The notes beneath the pieces are model-generated. The model saw only the letters and a program-made list of their open reading frames with translations, was not told the origin of the DNA and ran no database searches. The translations under genes were made by a program, and so were the position numbers. Shown here one piece after another: positions 32,498 to 42,077 of a stretch of 64,000 nucleotides of DNA. How positions within the stretch are numbered: the first letter of the stretch is position 1; every line of letters begins with the position of its first letter. The DNA lies in NCBI RefSeq assembly GCF_009380155.1, contig NZ_WHUV01000008.1, forward strand, positions 80,669 through 144,668, given 5' to 3'. The stretch is from Pseudomonas piscis (GTDB lineage: Bacteria > Pseudomonadota > Gammaproteobacteria > Pseudomonadales > Pseudomonadaceae).

Positions 32498-33901
32498 TCA
32501 GACTTGCGACAACGCGGCCGTGCTCCTGGGCCGGCGGAAGAACAGCCAGTAGACCAGGCTCAGCAACAGCAGGAAGGGTACGCCGAACACCAGGGTCATC
32601 TTGAATGCATCGGTGAAGAAGGTAGTGATCATCACCGCCCCCATCAAGATCAAGCCGAGCAAGGTGCTGTAGGGAAACAGGCGCATGCGGAACGACAACG
32701 GCTGCTCGCCATGGCGCTGGTGGTAGCGCCGGAAGCAGTAGTGGGTGAGGAAGATCATGAACCAGGTGAAGATCGCGCCGAACATCGAGATCGCCATCAT
32801 CAGGGCGAACGAGCTCTCCGGGTAGAACACGTTGATCAGGGTCGCCAGGGCTATGCCGGAGCTGGACAGCAGCAAGGCATTGAGCGGGATCCCGGTCTTG
32901 CTCAGGGCGCCCATGGACTTGGGCGCATAACCGGCGCGGGACAGGCTGAACATCATCCGCGTGGTGATGTAGAGCTGGCTGTTCATGGCCGACAGCGCGG
33001 CGATCAGGATCACGAAGTTCATCACCCCGGTGGCCCCGGGAATGCCGATGGTCTGCATCACCGTGACGAACGGACTCTGGGCCTTGCCCGCCTGGACCCA
33101 GGGCACGATGGCCAGCATCAGTGCCAGGGTCAGCAGATAGAACACCACCAGGCGCAGGATGGTGGCGCGAAACGCCTGCTTCACCGCGCGCTGCGGATCC
33201 TTGGCCTCACCGGCCGCCACCGCGATCATCTCCACGCTCAGGTAGCTGAAGATCGACACGATCACCGCGATCCACATGCCCTGCAAACCGTTGGGGAAGA
33301 AGCCGCCGTGGGCGCTGTAGTTGTGCACTCCGTAGTCGGGGTTGCCGGAGCCGAACACCACGTACACCGCCAGGATGATGAAGCCGACGATGGCGGCGAT
33401 CTTGATGGTGGAGAACCAGTATTCGAAGTTGCCGAAGGTCTTCACGCTGATGGCGTTGAGCAGGATCAGCATGCTGGAGAAGGAGATGATCCACACCCAC
33501 TCCGGCACGTTGGCGAACCAGTACTTCATGTACATGGCGATGGCCGTGACCTCGGCCCCCACCGCCAGGACGATGGCCGCCCAGTAGGCATAGCGCACCA
33601 GGAATCCGGCCAGGGGGCCGATGTAGAACTCGGCATAGGCGCCGAAGGAGCCGGAGGTGGAATGGGCCACGGTCATTTCCGCCAGGCACCCCATCAGCAG
33701 CAGGGTGATCAGGGCGCCGATGGCATAGCTGAGCAGCACGCTGGGCCCGGCATAACCTATGGCATAGGCGCTGCCCATGAACAGCCCGGTACCTATGGCT
33801 CCACCGATGGCGATCATGCTCATCTGGCCGGCGGTCAGCTGCCGCCTCAGGCCGTGCTCGCGATTGGAAATCGCTTCGAAACCCTTGTTGGTGGTGGTCA
33901 C
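32498..33901 (-). CDS. APC-family amino acid permease (kynU-linked)
   Basis: A 467-residue, 12-helix amino acid:H+ symporter of the AAT group of the APC superfamily. Signatures: GLRRQLTAGQMSMIAIGGAI then GTGLFMGSA at residues 17-45, CLAEMTVAHSTSGSFGAYAE near residue 72 and SVEMIAVAAGEAKDPQRAVK near 220. It lies 136 bp downstream of kynureninase in the same orientation, so an aromatic substrate (tryptophan or kynurenine) is plausible; this is inferred from location. Co-transcription with kynU is possible. Confidence 0.9.
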   Translation of the reverse strand: MTTTNKGFEAISNREHGLRRQLTAGQMSMIAIGGAIGTGLFMGSAYAIGYAGPSVLLSYAIGALITLLLMGCLAEMTVAHSTSGSFGAYAEFYIGPLAGFLVRYAYWAAIVLAVGAEVTAIAMYMKYWFANVPEWVWIISFSSMLILLNAISVKTFGNFEYWFSTIKIAAIVGFIILAVYVVFGSGNPDYGVHNYSAHGGFFPNGLQGMWIAVIVSIFSYLSVEMIAVAAGEAKDPQRAVKQAFRATILRLVVFYLLTLALMLAIVPWVQAGKAQSPFVTVMQTIGIPGATGVMNFVILIAALSAMNSQLYITTRMMFSLSRAGYAPKSMGALSKTGIPLNALLLSSSGIALATLINVFYPESSFALMMAISMFGAIFTWFMIFLTHYCFRRYHQRHGEQPLSFRMRLFPYSTLLGLILMGAVMITTFFTDAFKMTLVFGVPFLLLLSLVYWLFFRRPRSTAALSQV

Positions 33902-34037
33902 GTTCAGTGCCTCTTTATTGTTGTGTGCACGTGTTGATCTATTTGGCGGCGCGTCCTTGTGCCACGCAGTGTCGTCATGCGGCGCAGGCCGCGAGCGAGC
34001 CGGGCCCGGTCGCGGCCTGCGCCAGCGGCTAGCGGCT

Positions 34038-35288
34038 TCAGGTCACGCTGTGGCGCACCTGGAACTGCGGTTGCGCCCAGGTCTTGGCATCGAGGATCTC
34101 GCCGAGGATCTGCACCGCGTCCCACACCTCACTGAAGGTGGTGTACAGCGGGGTGAAGCCGAAGCGCATGATTCGCGGCTCGCGATAATCGCCGATCACG
34201 CCCCGGGCGATCAGGGCCTGGATCACCGCGTAGCCCTCAGGATGCTCGAAGCTCACGTGGCTGCCGCGCTTGGCGTGCTCACGGGGGGTCACCAGCTTGA
34301 GCTGGTGGCCGGCGCAGCGCTGCTCCACCAGTTCGATGAACAGGTCGGTCAGGGCCAGGGACTTGCGCCGCAGGCTCTGCATGTCGGTCTGCTCGAAGAT
34401 CTCCAGACCGCACTCGACCATCGCCAGCGAGGTGATCGGCTGGGTGCCGCACAGGTAGCGGGCGATACCACTACTGGGTTCGTAGGCGGTGGCCATGTCG
34501 AACTGCCGGGCATGGCCGAACCAGCCGGACAGCGGCTGGGTCACCAGGTCGCACAGTGCCGGGGCGACCCAGGCGAATGCCTGGGAGCCGGGGCCGCCAT
34601 TGAGGTACTTGTAGGTGCAGCCGATGGCGTAGTCGGCGCCGCAACGCTTGAGCTCCACCGGCACCGCGCCGGCCGAGTGGGCCAGGTCCCAGATGCTCAG
34701 GGCGCCGGCCTCGTGGATCAGCCCGGTCAGTTGCTGCATGTCGTGCATGTGGCCGGTCTTGTAGTTGACGTGGGTGAGCATCACCACCGCGGTGTCCTGG
34801 TCGATGGCCGCCGGCACCTGCTCGGGGCTGTCCACCAGGCGCAGCGAATAGCCCTGCTGGAGCAGCTGGGTCAGGCCTTCGGCGATGTACAGGTCGGTGG
34901 GGAAGTTGCTGCTTTCGGAGACGATCACCCGGCGCTCGGGCGCGCGCTCGGCCTGGACCCGCAAGGCGGCGCTGAGCACCTTGAACAGGTTGATCGAGGT
35001 GGTATCAGTGATCACCACTTCCCCGGCATCGGCGCCGATCAGCGGCGCCAGGCGATCGCCCAGGCGCTGGGACAGGTCGCGCCAGCCGGCGCTGTTCCAA
35101 CTGCGGATCAGGCCATCGCCCCACTCCTGCTCGATCACCTGCCGGGCCCGCTCCAGGGAGGCCACGGGGCGCGCGCCCAGGGAGTTGCCGTCGAGGTAGA
35201 TGACCCCCTCGGGCAAGGCGAAGCGCTGGCGCAGCGGCGCCAGGGCATCTTGTTCATCGAGACGCAGGCAGTGGTTTTTATCGATCAT
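34038..35288 (-). CDS. kynU: Kynureninase
   Basis: A 416-residue PLP-dependent fold-type I enzyme that cleaves L-kynurenine to anthranilate and alanine. Diagnostic segments: YLDGNSLGARP near residue 30, IVSESSNFPTDLYIAEGL near 124, DLAHSAGAVPVEL near 199, and CTYKYLNGGPGS, whose Lys (about residue 226) carries PLP. The start is ATG 35288 (MIDKNHCLRLDEQDALAP); a longer frame to 35399 lacks support. It is divergent (176 bp) from kynR, and the anthranilate it makes is fed to antABC about 2 kb away. Confidence 0.95.
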   Translation of the reverse strand: MIDKNHCLRLDEQDALAPLRQRFALPEGVIYLDGNSLGARPVASLERARQVIEQEWGDGLIRSWNSAGWRDLSQRLGDRLAPLIGADAGEVVITDTTSINLFKVLSAALRVQAERAPERRVIVSESSNFPTDLYIAEGLTQLLQQGYSLRLVDSPEQVPAAIDQDTAVVMLTHVNYKTGHMHDMQQLTGLIHEAGALSIWDLAHSAGAVPVELKRCGADYAIGCTYKYLNGGPGSQAFAWVAPALCDLVTQPLSGWFGHARQFDMATAYEPSSGIARYLCGTQPITSLAMVECGLEIFEQTDMQSLRRKSLALTDLFIELVEQRCAGHQLKLVTPREHAKRGSHVSFEHPEGYAVIQALIARGVIGDYREPRIMRFGFTPLYTTFSEVWDAVQILGEILDAKTWAQPQFQVRHSVT

Positions 35289-35464
35289 TGGAAGTCCTGT
35301 CTTGGTCAGTGCCCTGCCCGTCCCGAGCGGGAGCGCAGGGCGTCGGCAATGGATAAACCCGGAAAATAATGAACGAAGCGATGGAGAATTTTCGTGCAAA
35401 GTGCGGCGCGATCCCGTACTAATCTCGAATTAAATTCTAAACCTTCAATAAAAAACGTGGATTT

Positions 35465-35947
35465 ATGCCAGCCATGATTCTCGACGCCACCGACTTGCGC
35501 ATCCTCCATCACCTGCAACAGGACGGGCGCATCAGCAACCAGGAACTGGCGGAGAAAGTCGCCCTCTCGCCCTCGGCCTGCCTGCGCCGGCTGCGCATGC
35601 TGGAGAACGAAGGCATCATCAGCGGCTACCGCGCCCAGCTCGACGCCGAACGCCTGGGCATCGAACTGGAGGCCATCGTCCACGTGTCCCTGCGTCAGGA
35701 TGTGGAAGGCTGGCACGAGACCTTCATCACCAAGGTCCAGCAGTGGCCGGAGGTGATGGCCGCCTACGTGATCACCGGCGCCAGCAACTACGTACTGCGC
35801 ATCCAGGCACGCAACCTCAGGCACTTCTCGGACTTCATCGTCAACCACCTGAACCGCGCCAGCGGGGTCACCGACATCCGCTCGGAAATCGTCCTGCAGA
35901 AGATCAAGGAACAGAACAACCTGCTGGACCTGGTGCCACGCAAATGA
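35465..35947 (+). CDS. kynR: Lrp/AsnC-family regulator KynR
   Basis: A 160-residue Lrp/AsnC-type regulator: N-terminal helix-turn-helix (ILHHLQQDGRISNQELAEKV then ALSPSACLRRLRML) and a C-terminal RAM ligand-binding ferredoxin-like fold (AAYVITGASNYVLRIQARNL near residue 98). In P. aeruginosa a KynR of this kind, divergent from the kyn operon, activates kynurenine-pathway genes in response to kynurenine; the divergent position next to kynU here supports the same role. A second in-frame ATG (35474) is a possible start. It is convergent with antR. Confidence 0.9.
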   Translation: MPAMILDATDLRILHHLQQDGRISNQELAEKVALSPSACLRRLRMLENEGIISGYRAQLDAERLGIELEAIVHVSLRQDVEGWHETFITKVQQWPEVMAAYVITGASNYVLRIQARNLRHFSDFIVNHLNRASGVTDIRSEIVLQKIKEQNNLLDLVPRK

Positions 35948-35962
35948 CCGCCGCGCCACCGC

Positions 35963-36964
35963 TCAGCTGCGGGTCGGATGGCGCTGGGCCGTGACGCTCG
36001 GGGCTTCGTCGAACAGCTTGCGGTACTCGGCGGAGAACCGCCCCAGGTGGGTGAAGCCCCAGCCCAGGGCAATTTCGGAAATGTTGCGCGCCGCGCCTTG
36101 CTCGAGGATTTCCTGGCGCACGCCGTTGAGTCGATAGCGCTTGAGATAGGCCATCGGTGACAGCGCGAAGTATTTGCCAAAGGCCTCGAACAGCTTGTAG
36201 CGCGAGACCCCGGCGGCAGCTTCCAGGTCCTCCAGGTGTACCGCCTCGCGGGCATGCTCCTGCAGGTATTGGCGGGCCCGCACTAGGTAATGCGGCAGCT
36301 TGACCCCGAGCACCTGGCGCAACTCGCTGGAGTAATTGTTGGGCTGGGCCAGGATCAGGCCCTTGATCAGCGAGTTCTCGATCTCCCGGGTGAAGGCCAG
36401 TTGCTCGTAGAGCTCGTTGCCCTGGGCCAGTTCGCCGAGGAAGTGCCGGGCCATGCGCCACCAGGAAGCGGTCGCGCCATGCAGCGCATCCATGCCCGGC
36501 TCGAAGCGCAGCGGCTGCTGCACCGGTCGTTGCAGCAGGGCCTCCAGGGCCTCGCTCATGGCCGGCCGGGAAATCACCACCTGCAGCTTGCGACAGTCGC
36601 CGGAGATGGCCAGCGCCTGGCTTTCATTGGGGGCGATGATCACCCCATGGGCGCTGTCGGAGTGCAACAGGCGGCCGTCCTTGCTCAGCTCCTGCTGGCC
36701 ACACAGCGGCAAGCTCAGGCTGTAGCTGCTGAAGCGCTCGATATCCTCGATATCCACCACCACGTCGGTGCCGTACTCGATGATGCCCAGGGTGGTGGCC
36801 CGCGACCTGAGCACATGGGCACTGTGGTGGAAACGGATCCGCTCCGGAGTGGCGGTCTCCAGGCGATGCGGGCCGCAGATGCCCGACATCCAGCGCCTGG
36901 CGCCTTCGAGGTCGTAGTGATCGACGCGAATATCGCGCAACTGCCCATCAGCCTTGTTGTTCAT
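35963..36964 (-). CDS. antR: AraC/XylS-family activator of anthranilate degradation
   Basis: A 333-residue AraC/XylS-type regulator. The N-terminal part (residues 1-215) resembles the effector domain of AntR/BenR/XylS proteins; the C-terminal double helix-turn-helix includes LEDLEAAAGVSRYKLFEAFG and ISEIALGWGFTHLGRFSAEY, typical for the group. It is divergent from antABC across a 370-bp region. In P. aeruginosa AntR activates antABC in response to anthranilate. The start is set at ATG 36964; a GTG directly before it is also in frame and neither has a good ribosome-binding site. Confidence 0.88.
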   Translation of the reverse strand: MNNKADGQLRDIRVDHYDLEGARRWMSGICGPHRLETATPERIRFHHSAHVLRSRATTLGIIEYGTDVVVDIEDIERFSSYSLSLPLCGQQELSKDGRLLHSDSAHGVIIAPNESQALAISGDCRKLQVVISRPAMSEALEALLQRPVQQPLRFEPGMDALHGATASWWRMARHFLGELAQGNELYEQLAFTREIENSLIKGLILAQPNNYSSELRQVLGVKLPHYLVRARQYLQEHAREAVHLEDLEAAAGVSRYKLFEAFGKYFALSPMAYLKRYRLNGVRQEILEQGAARNISEIALGWGFTHLGRFSAEYRKLFDEAPSVTAQRHPTRS

Positions 36965-37334
36965 CACGGCACACCCACGGCAATTTTCTTTAGCGCGCTC
37001 TGACGGCGCGTCTTGTCTGGCAGGGCAAGTTTTGCGCCAACCGGCGAAGCTGCCAACCCAGTGGATAACAATAGCCGACTAAGTGGATAAACCGCCCGGC
37101 CATCCGGGTCGGGTCCACCCTCGTGCTGCCACCTGCCGTGTAGAAACTCCCCACCCTGCGGCCGTCACACGGGGCGCCGCCGGGGACTTTCACCCAACCT
37201 CCCGTGCTCGACCGCGGCCACAGGCACCCTGGCCAATTTGTGGATGCGCTTGGCCGACTAAGCGGATAGCCACCCCTGCCCCGCTCTCACTCTAATGACC
37301 GTACCGATTGGCCTGAATAAAAAAGGTACCGACC
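36965..37334. promoter_or_regulatory. antR-antA intergenic region with GGATA-type repeats
   Basis: No gene is seen in this 370-bp stretch. It holds two copies of GCCGACTAAG[T/C]GGATA, at 37074-37089 and 37253-37268, plus further GTGGATAA (37061-37068) and TGGATG (37241-37246) half-motifs. GGATA is the classic contact half-site of XylS/BenR-type regulators. The downstream copy lies just upstream of a -10-like TCTAAT (37291-37296), overlapping the expected -35 of the antA promoter, as for a class II activator site. The upstream copy lies 179 bp away. Confidence 0.65.
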
Positions 37335-38720
37335 ATGAGTGGTGCAAGAAGCGTCGAGCAATGGCAGGAGTTCATCCACGGCTGCCTGGATTTTCGCCCC
37401 GCTGACGGGGTGTTCCGCATCGCCCGGGAGATGTTCACCGAGCCCGAGCTGTTCGACCTGGAGATGGAGCTGATCTTCGAGAAGAACTGGATCTACGCCT
37501 GTCACGAAAGCGAACTGCCCAACAACCACGACTTCGTCACGATGCGGGCCGGACGCCAGCCGATGATCATCACCCGCGACGGCGAGGGCCGGCTCAATGC
37601 GCTGGTCAACGCCTGCCAGCATCGCGGCACCACCCTGACCCGGGTCGGCAAGGGCAACCAGTCGACCTTCACCTGCCCCTTCCATGCCTGGTGCTACAAG
37701 AGCGACGGCCGCCTGGTGAAGGTCAAGGCCCCCGGCGAGTACGCCGAGGATTTCGACAAGGCCACCCGCGGCCTGAAGAAAGCCCGGATCGATAGCTACA
37801 AGGGATTCGTGTTCATCAGCCTGGACGTGAGCGGCGAAGACTCCCTGGAAGACTTCCTCGGCGACGCCAGGATCTTCTTCGACATGATGGTCGCCCAGTC
37901 GCCCACCGGCGAGCTGGAGGTGCTGCCGGGCAAGTCCGCCTACACCTACGACGGCAACTGGAAACTGCAGAACGAGAACGGCCTGGACGGTTATCACGTC
38001 AGCACCGTGCACTACAACTACGTGGCCACGGTGCAGCATCGCCAGCAGGTCAACAGCGAGACCGGCACCGCCAGCGCCACCCTGGACTACAGCAAGCTCG
38101 GCGCCGGTGATGCCGCCACCGACGACGGCTGGTTCGCCTTCGCCAACGGCCACAGCGTGCTGTTCAGCGAGATGCCCAACCCGGCGGTGCGCTCCGGCTA
38201 CGCCAGCATCATGCCGCGCCTGGTGGAGGAGTACGGCCAGGCCCGGGCCGAATGGATGATGCATCGCCTGCGCAACCTGAACATCTACCCCAGCCTGTTC
38301 TTCCTCGACCAGATCAGCTCGCAGCTGCGGATCATCCGCCCCATGGCCTGGAACAAGACCGAGATCATCAGCCAGTGCATCGGGGTCAAGGGCGAGAGCG
38401 ACGCCGACAGGGAAAACCGCATCCGCCAGTTCGAGGACTTCTTCAACGTCTCGGGCATGGGCACCCCGGACGACCTGGTGGAATTCCGCGAGGCCCAGCG
38501 CGGCTTCCAGGCCCGCCTGGAACGCTGGAGCGATGTCTCCCGCGGCCATCATCGCTGGGCCACCGGGCCGACCGCCAACACCCGGAACCTGGACATCCAA
38601 CCGGCCATGACCGGCACCGAGATCACCCATGAAGGGCTGTACGTCAACCAGCACGAGAACTGGCAGCGCTTTCTCCTCGACGGCCTGCAGCGCCGGCCCC
38701 TGAAACTGCGGGAGGCATGA
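37335..38720 (+). CDS. antA: Anthranilate 1,2-dioxygenase large (alpha) subunit
   Basis: A 461-residue Rieske non-heme iron oxygenase large subunit that converts anthranilate, O2 and NADH to catechol, CO2 and ammonia with AntB and AntC. The Rieske cluster ligands are visible: C94-x-H96 and C114-x-x-H117. The catalytic iron site, with the bridging Asp218 and ligands His221 and His226 (GLDGYHVSTVHY), is intact; the third ligand lies later. The N-terminal RIAREMFTEPELFDLEMELI is typical of benzoate/anthranilate-type subunits. First gene of antABC, and the stop overlaps the antB leader. Confidence 0.94.
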   Translation: MSGARSVEQWQEFIHGCLDFRPADGVFRIAREMFTEPELFDLEMELIFEKNWIYACHESELPNNHDFVTMRAGRQPMIITRDGEGRLNALVNACQHRGTTLTRVGKGNQSTFTCPFHAWCYKSDGRLVKVKAPGEYAEDFDKATRGLKKARIDSYKGFVFISLDVSGEDSLEDFLGDARIFFDMMVAQSPTGELEVLPGKSAYTYDGNWKLQNENGLDGYHVSTVHYNYVATVQHRQQVNSETGTASATLDYSKLGAGDAATDDGWFAFANGHSVLFSEMPNPAVRSGYASIMPRLVEEYGQARAEWMMHRLRNLNIYPSLFFLDQISSQLRIIRPMAWNKTEIISQCIGVKGESDADRENRIRQFEDFFNVSGMGTPDDLVEFREAQRGFQARLERWSDVSRGHHRWATGPTANTRNLDIQPAMTGTEITHEGLYVNQHENWQRFLLDGLQRRPLKLREA

Positions 38721-38722
38721 CC

Positions 38723-39214
38723 ATGAATGCACAACTGCAATACCGCATCGAACAATTCTTCTATCGCAAGTCCGAGCTGTGCGACGCCCAGGACTGGGAC
38801 GCCTACCTGCAACTGTTCGCCCCGGACAGCGTGTTCCACCTGCCCCAATGGGATTCCGAGCATGTCTATACCCAGGACCCCAAGCGCGGCATGTCGCTGA
38901 TCTACTACAGCAACCGCTCGGGCCTGGAGGACCGGGTGTTCCGCCTGCGCACCGGCAAGGCCGCGTCCACCATCCCGATGCCGCGCACCCTGCACACGGT
39001 CAGCAACCTGCGCATCGCCCCAGGCGAGCAAGAGCTGCTGCAGGTTCGCCTGAACTGGCACACGTTGTTCTACCGCCTGGCCATCTCCGAGCAGTTCTAC
39101 GGCCACGCCACCTATGACCTCAAGCCCCACGGCGAGAGCTGGCTGATCCAGCGCAAGCACGTGGTGCTGCTCAACGACCAGATCAACTCGGTGCTGGATT
39201 TCTATCACCTCTGA
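38723..39214 (+). CDS. antB: Anthranilate 1,2-dioxygenase small (beta) subunit
   Basis: A 163-residue ring-hydroxylating dioxygenase beta subunit with the cone-shaped SnoaL-like fold: IEQFFYRKSELCDAQDWDAY at residue 8, the FAPDSVFHLPQWDSE segment, then ISEQFYGHATYDL. It has no cofactor and stabilises the hexamer. I place the start at ATG 38723 because GGGAGG lies 7 to 8 bases upstream; an ATG at 38717, overlapping the antA stop, is too close to that site. Translationally coupled to antA. Confidence 0.92.
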   Translation: MNAQLQYRIEQFFYRKSELCDAQDWDAYLQLFAPDSVFHLPQWDSEHVYTQDPKRGMSLIYYSNRSGLEDRVFRLRTGKAASTIPMPRTLHTVSNLRIAPGEQELLQVRLNWHTLFYRLAISEQFYGHATYDLKPHGESWLIQRKHVVLLNDQINSVLDFYHL

Positions 39215-39231
39215 CTCGACGGATATTCTCC

Positions 39232-40254
39232 ATGACGCACAAGGTCGCGTTCAGCTTCGCCGACGGCAAGACCCTGTTCTTCCCGGTGCACGCCAATGAA
39301 ATATTGCTCGACGCCGCCCTGCGCAACGGCATCAAGATCCCCCTGGACTGCCGCGAAGGGGTGTGCGGCACCTGCCAGGGCCGCTGCGAGGCGGGCCAGT
39401 ACAGCCAGGACTACGTGGACGAAGAGGCGCTGTCGGCCCAGGACCTGGCGCAGCGCAAGATGCTCAGCTGCCAGACCCGGGTGCAGTCCGATGCGGCGTT
39501 CTACTTCGACTTCGATTCCAGCCTGTGCCACGCCGCCGAGCCGGTGCGCTATCGCGCCTCGGTCCAGGAGGTGTGCCAGGTTTCGGACAGCACGGCGATC
39601 CTGCGCCTGGACCTTGGGGCCAACCCGGCCCCGCTGGACTTCCTGCCCGGCCAGTACGCCCGCCTGGGCATCCCCGGCACCGGCACCAGCCGCGCCTATT
39701 CCTTCGCCAACCGCCCGGCGGCGGACCAGCAGTTGCAGTTCCTGATCCGCCTGCTGCCCGACGGGGCGATGAGCAACTACATCCGTGAGCGTTGCCAAGT
39801 GGGCGACAGCCTGGAACTGGAAGCGCCGCTGGGCGCCTTCTACCTGCGCCAGGTCAGCCGCCCGCTGCTGCTGGTGGCCGGCGGCACGGGGCTGTCGGCG
39901 TTGCTGGCGATGCTCGAGCAGGTCGTCGAGCAAGGCTGCCAGCAACCGGTGCACCTGTACTACGGGGTGCGCCACAGCGCCGACCTGTGCGAACTGGAGC
40001 GCATCCGGGCCTACGGCGAACGCCTGCCCGGGTTTCGCTTCACCCCGGTGATCAGCGATGCCGATCCGGCCTGGACCGGCAAGCGCGGCTACATCAGCGA
40101 ACACTTCGACACCGAGGAGCTGCGCACCAGCGAGGCCGACATGTACGTCTGCGGGCCACCGCCGATGGTCGATTCGATCCGCGCCTGGCAGCAGCAACAG
40201 GGCCTGGAGCACATCCAGCTGTATTACGAGCGCTTCACCGACAGTACCAACTGA
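39232..40254 (+). CDS. antC: Anthranilate 1,2-dioxygenase reductase component
   Basis: A 340-residue electron-transfer protein of the BenC/AntC class. Residues 1-95 hold a plant-type [2Fe-2S] ferredoxin with C40, C45, C48 and C80 as ligands; residues 105-205 an FAD domain (RAYSFANRP); and 210-340 an NAD domain (VAGGTGLSALLAML, then the C-terminal YVCGPPPMVDS). It feeds electrons from NADH to AntA. It is last in antABC, 17 bp after antB. No catechol dioxygenase gene follows, so catechol must be degraded by genes elsewhere (cat genes). Confidence 0.94.
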   Translation: MTHKVAFSFADGKTLFFPVHANEILLDAALRNGIKIPLDCREGVCGTCQGRCEAGQYSQDYVDEEALSAQDLAQRKMLSCQTRVQSDAAFYFDFDSSLCHAAEPVRYRASVQEVCQVSDSTAILRLDLGANPAPLDFLPGQYARLGIPGTGTSRAYSFANRPAADQQLQFLIRLLPDGAMSNYIRERCQVGDSLELEAPLGAFYLRQVSRPLLLVAGGTGLSALLAMLEQVVEQGCQQPVHLYYGVRHSADLCELERIRAYGERLPGFRFTPVISDADPAWTGKRGYISEHFDTEELRTSEADMYVCGPPPMVDSIRAWQQQQGLEHIQLYYERFTDSTN

Positions 40255-40474
40255 CTCCATCGGCGATCGCCCAACGCCCTGCCAGGACACCGGACACCGC
40301 CCGACCACAGGTCGGCCCAGCGGCAGATGGCAGCAAGAACAGGGACTTGGGCGTGTTCGGCTTTACTACGGGAGCTTGACGCGGAGTAATATCTGATCCC
40401 GTCGACAATAAGACGCGGCCGCTGCCTGCATCCGGGTAGCGGTCCTGATAACAACTAGAAGAGAGCGCAAGTTA

Positions 40475-41875
40475 GTGGATCAGACCTTGAAGCAGGGTGA
40501 ACTCAAGCGTGGCTTGAAGAACCGCCATATTCAGCTGATCGCCCTGGGTGGGGCGATCGGCACCGGACTCTTCCTCGGCTCGGCCGGGGTCCTGAAGTCC
40601 GCCGGACCCTCGATGATCCTGGGTTATGCGATCGCCGGATTCATTGCCTTCCTGATCATGCGCCAATTGGGCGAGATGATCGTCGAAGAGCCGGTGGCCG
40701 GCTCCTTCAGCCATTTCGCCCACAAGTACTGGGGCGGCTACTTCGGGTTCCTTTCCGGCTGGAACTACTGGGTGCTGTACGTGCTGGTGGGCATGGCCGA
40801 ACTCACGGCGGTGGGCAAGTACATCCAGTTCTGGTGGCCGGAAATCCCCACCTGGGTCAGCGCCGCGGTGTTCTTCGTGCTGGTCAACCTGATCAACATG
40901 ATGAACGTGAAGTTCTACGGCGAGGCCGAGTTCTGGTTCGCCATCATCAAGGTGGTGGCCATCGTCGGCATGATCGTGCTGGGCTGCTACATGCTGTTCA
41001 GCGGTAGCGGCGGCGCCCAGGCCTCGGTGAGCAACCTGTGGTCCCATGGCGGCTTCTTCCCCAACGGCGGCACCGGCCTGCTGATGGCCATGGCCTTCAT
41101 CATGTTCTCCTTCGGCGGCCTGGAGCTGGTGGGCATCACCGCCGCCGAAGCCGCCGAACCGCGCAAGGTGATCCCCAAGGCCATCAACCAGGTGGTCTAC
41201 CGGGTCCTGATCTTCTACGTCGGCGCCCTGGCGGTGCTGCTGTCGCTGTACCCGTGGGACGAGCTGCTGGTGAGCCTCAACGCCGGCGGCGATTCCTACA
41301 GCAGCAGCCCCTTCGTGAAGATCTTCGCCCTGATCGGCAGCGACGCGGCGGCGCAGGTCCTCAACTTCGTGGTCCTGACCGCGGCGCTCTCGGTGTACAA
41401 CAGCGGCGTGTACTGCAACAGCCGCATGCTCTACGGCCTGGCCGAACAGGGCGATGCCCCGCGCGCGCTGATGAAGCTCAACAAGCAGGGCGTACCGGTG
41501 CTGGCCCTGGGTATCTCGGCGCTGATCACCATGCTCTGCGTGCTGGTCAACTACCTGGCTCCGCACGAAGCGCTGGAGCTGCTGTTCGCCCTGGTGGTGG
41601 CCGCCCTGATGATCAACTGGGCGCTGATCAGCCTGACCCACCTGCGCTTTCGCAAGGCCATGGCCGAGCAAGGCGTGGTGCCTTCGTTCAAGGCCTTCTG
41701 GTCGCCGTTGAGCAACTACCTGTGCCTGGCCTTCATGGTCATGATCATCGGCGTGATGCTGATGATCCCGCCGATCCGCGCCTCGGTGTACGCGATCCCG
41801 GTGTGGATCGCGCTGATCTGGGTGTTCTACCGCCTGAGCCAGGCGAAGAAAGCCAGCCAACCGGCCCTGCGCTGA
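40475..41875 (+). CDS. APC-family amino acid permease (AroP-like)
   Basis: A 466-residue, 12-helix amino acid:H+ symporter. It starts at GTG 40475 (a weak AGAGAG site lies upstream), and begins LKRGLKNRHIQLIALGGAIG then TGLFLGSA as in AroP, PheP and GabP. Other family segments: RQLGEMIVEEPVAGSFSHFA near residue 66 and GLELVGITAAEAAEPRKVIP near 213. Of known members it is most AroP/ProY-like. Placement between antABC and kynA suggests aromatic amino acid uptake, but the context is the only support. It has its own strong terminator. Confidence 0.9.
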   Translation: MDQTLKQGELKRGLKNRHIQLIALGGAIGTGLFLGSAGVLKSAGPSMILGYAIAGFIAFLIMRQLGEMIVEEPVAGSFSHFAHKYWGGYFGFLSGWNYWVLYVLVGMAELTAVGKYIQFWWPEIPTWVSAAVFFVLVNLINMMNVKFYGEAEFWFAIIKVVAIVGMIVLGCYMLFSGSGGAQASVSNLWSHGGFFPNGGTGLLMAMAFIMFSFGGLELVGITAAEAAEPRKVIPKAINQVVYRVLIFYVGALAVLLSLYPWDELLVSLNAGGDSYSSSPFVKIFALIGSDAAAQVLNFVVLTAALSVYNSGVYCNSRMLYGLAEQGDAPRALMKLNKQGVPVLALGISALITMLCVLVNYLAPHEALELLFALVVAALMINWALISLTHLRFRKAMAEQGVVPSFKAFWSPLSNYLCLAFMVMIIGVMLMIPPIRASVYAIPVWIALIWVFYRLSQAKKASQPALR

Positions 41876-41913
41876 CCCCATCAGGGGCCGCGTGCAGGCC
41901 CCTGTGCAAAGCC

Positions 41914-41945
41914 AAGCCCGGCCTTGCTCCAAGGCCGGGCTTTTT
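41914..41945 (+). terminator. Strong rho-independent terminator
   Basis: A perfect 13-bp stem AAGCCCGGCCTTG (41914-41926) / CAAGGCCGGGCTT (41930-41942) with a 3-base loop and a T5 run (41941-41945). It ends the AroP-like permease transcript. Confidence 0.92.
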
Positions 41946-42077
41946 CATGCCCACCGGAAAAGTGGTCTGCTGCCATCTACACAAGCGGCCTGAAATTCCA
42001 GGCCGCTCGCTCTCTAGAATCGACGCTCTTCCCGGCGATATCGGCCCGGGAACCGGATCCTGGATGGAGAGTGGCAT

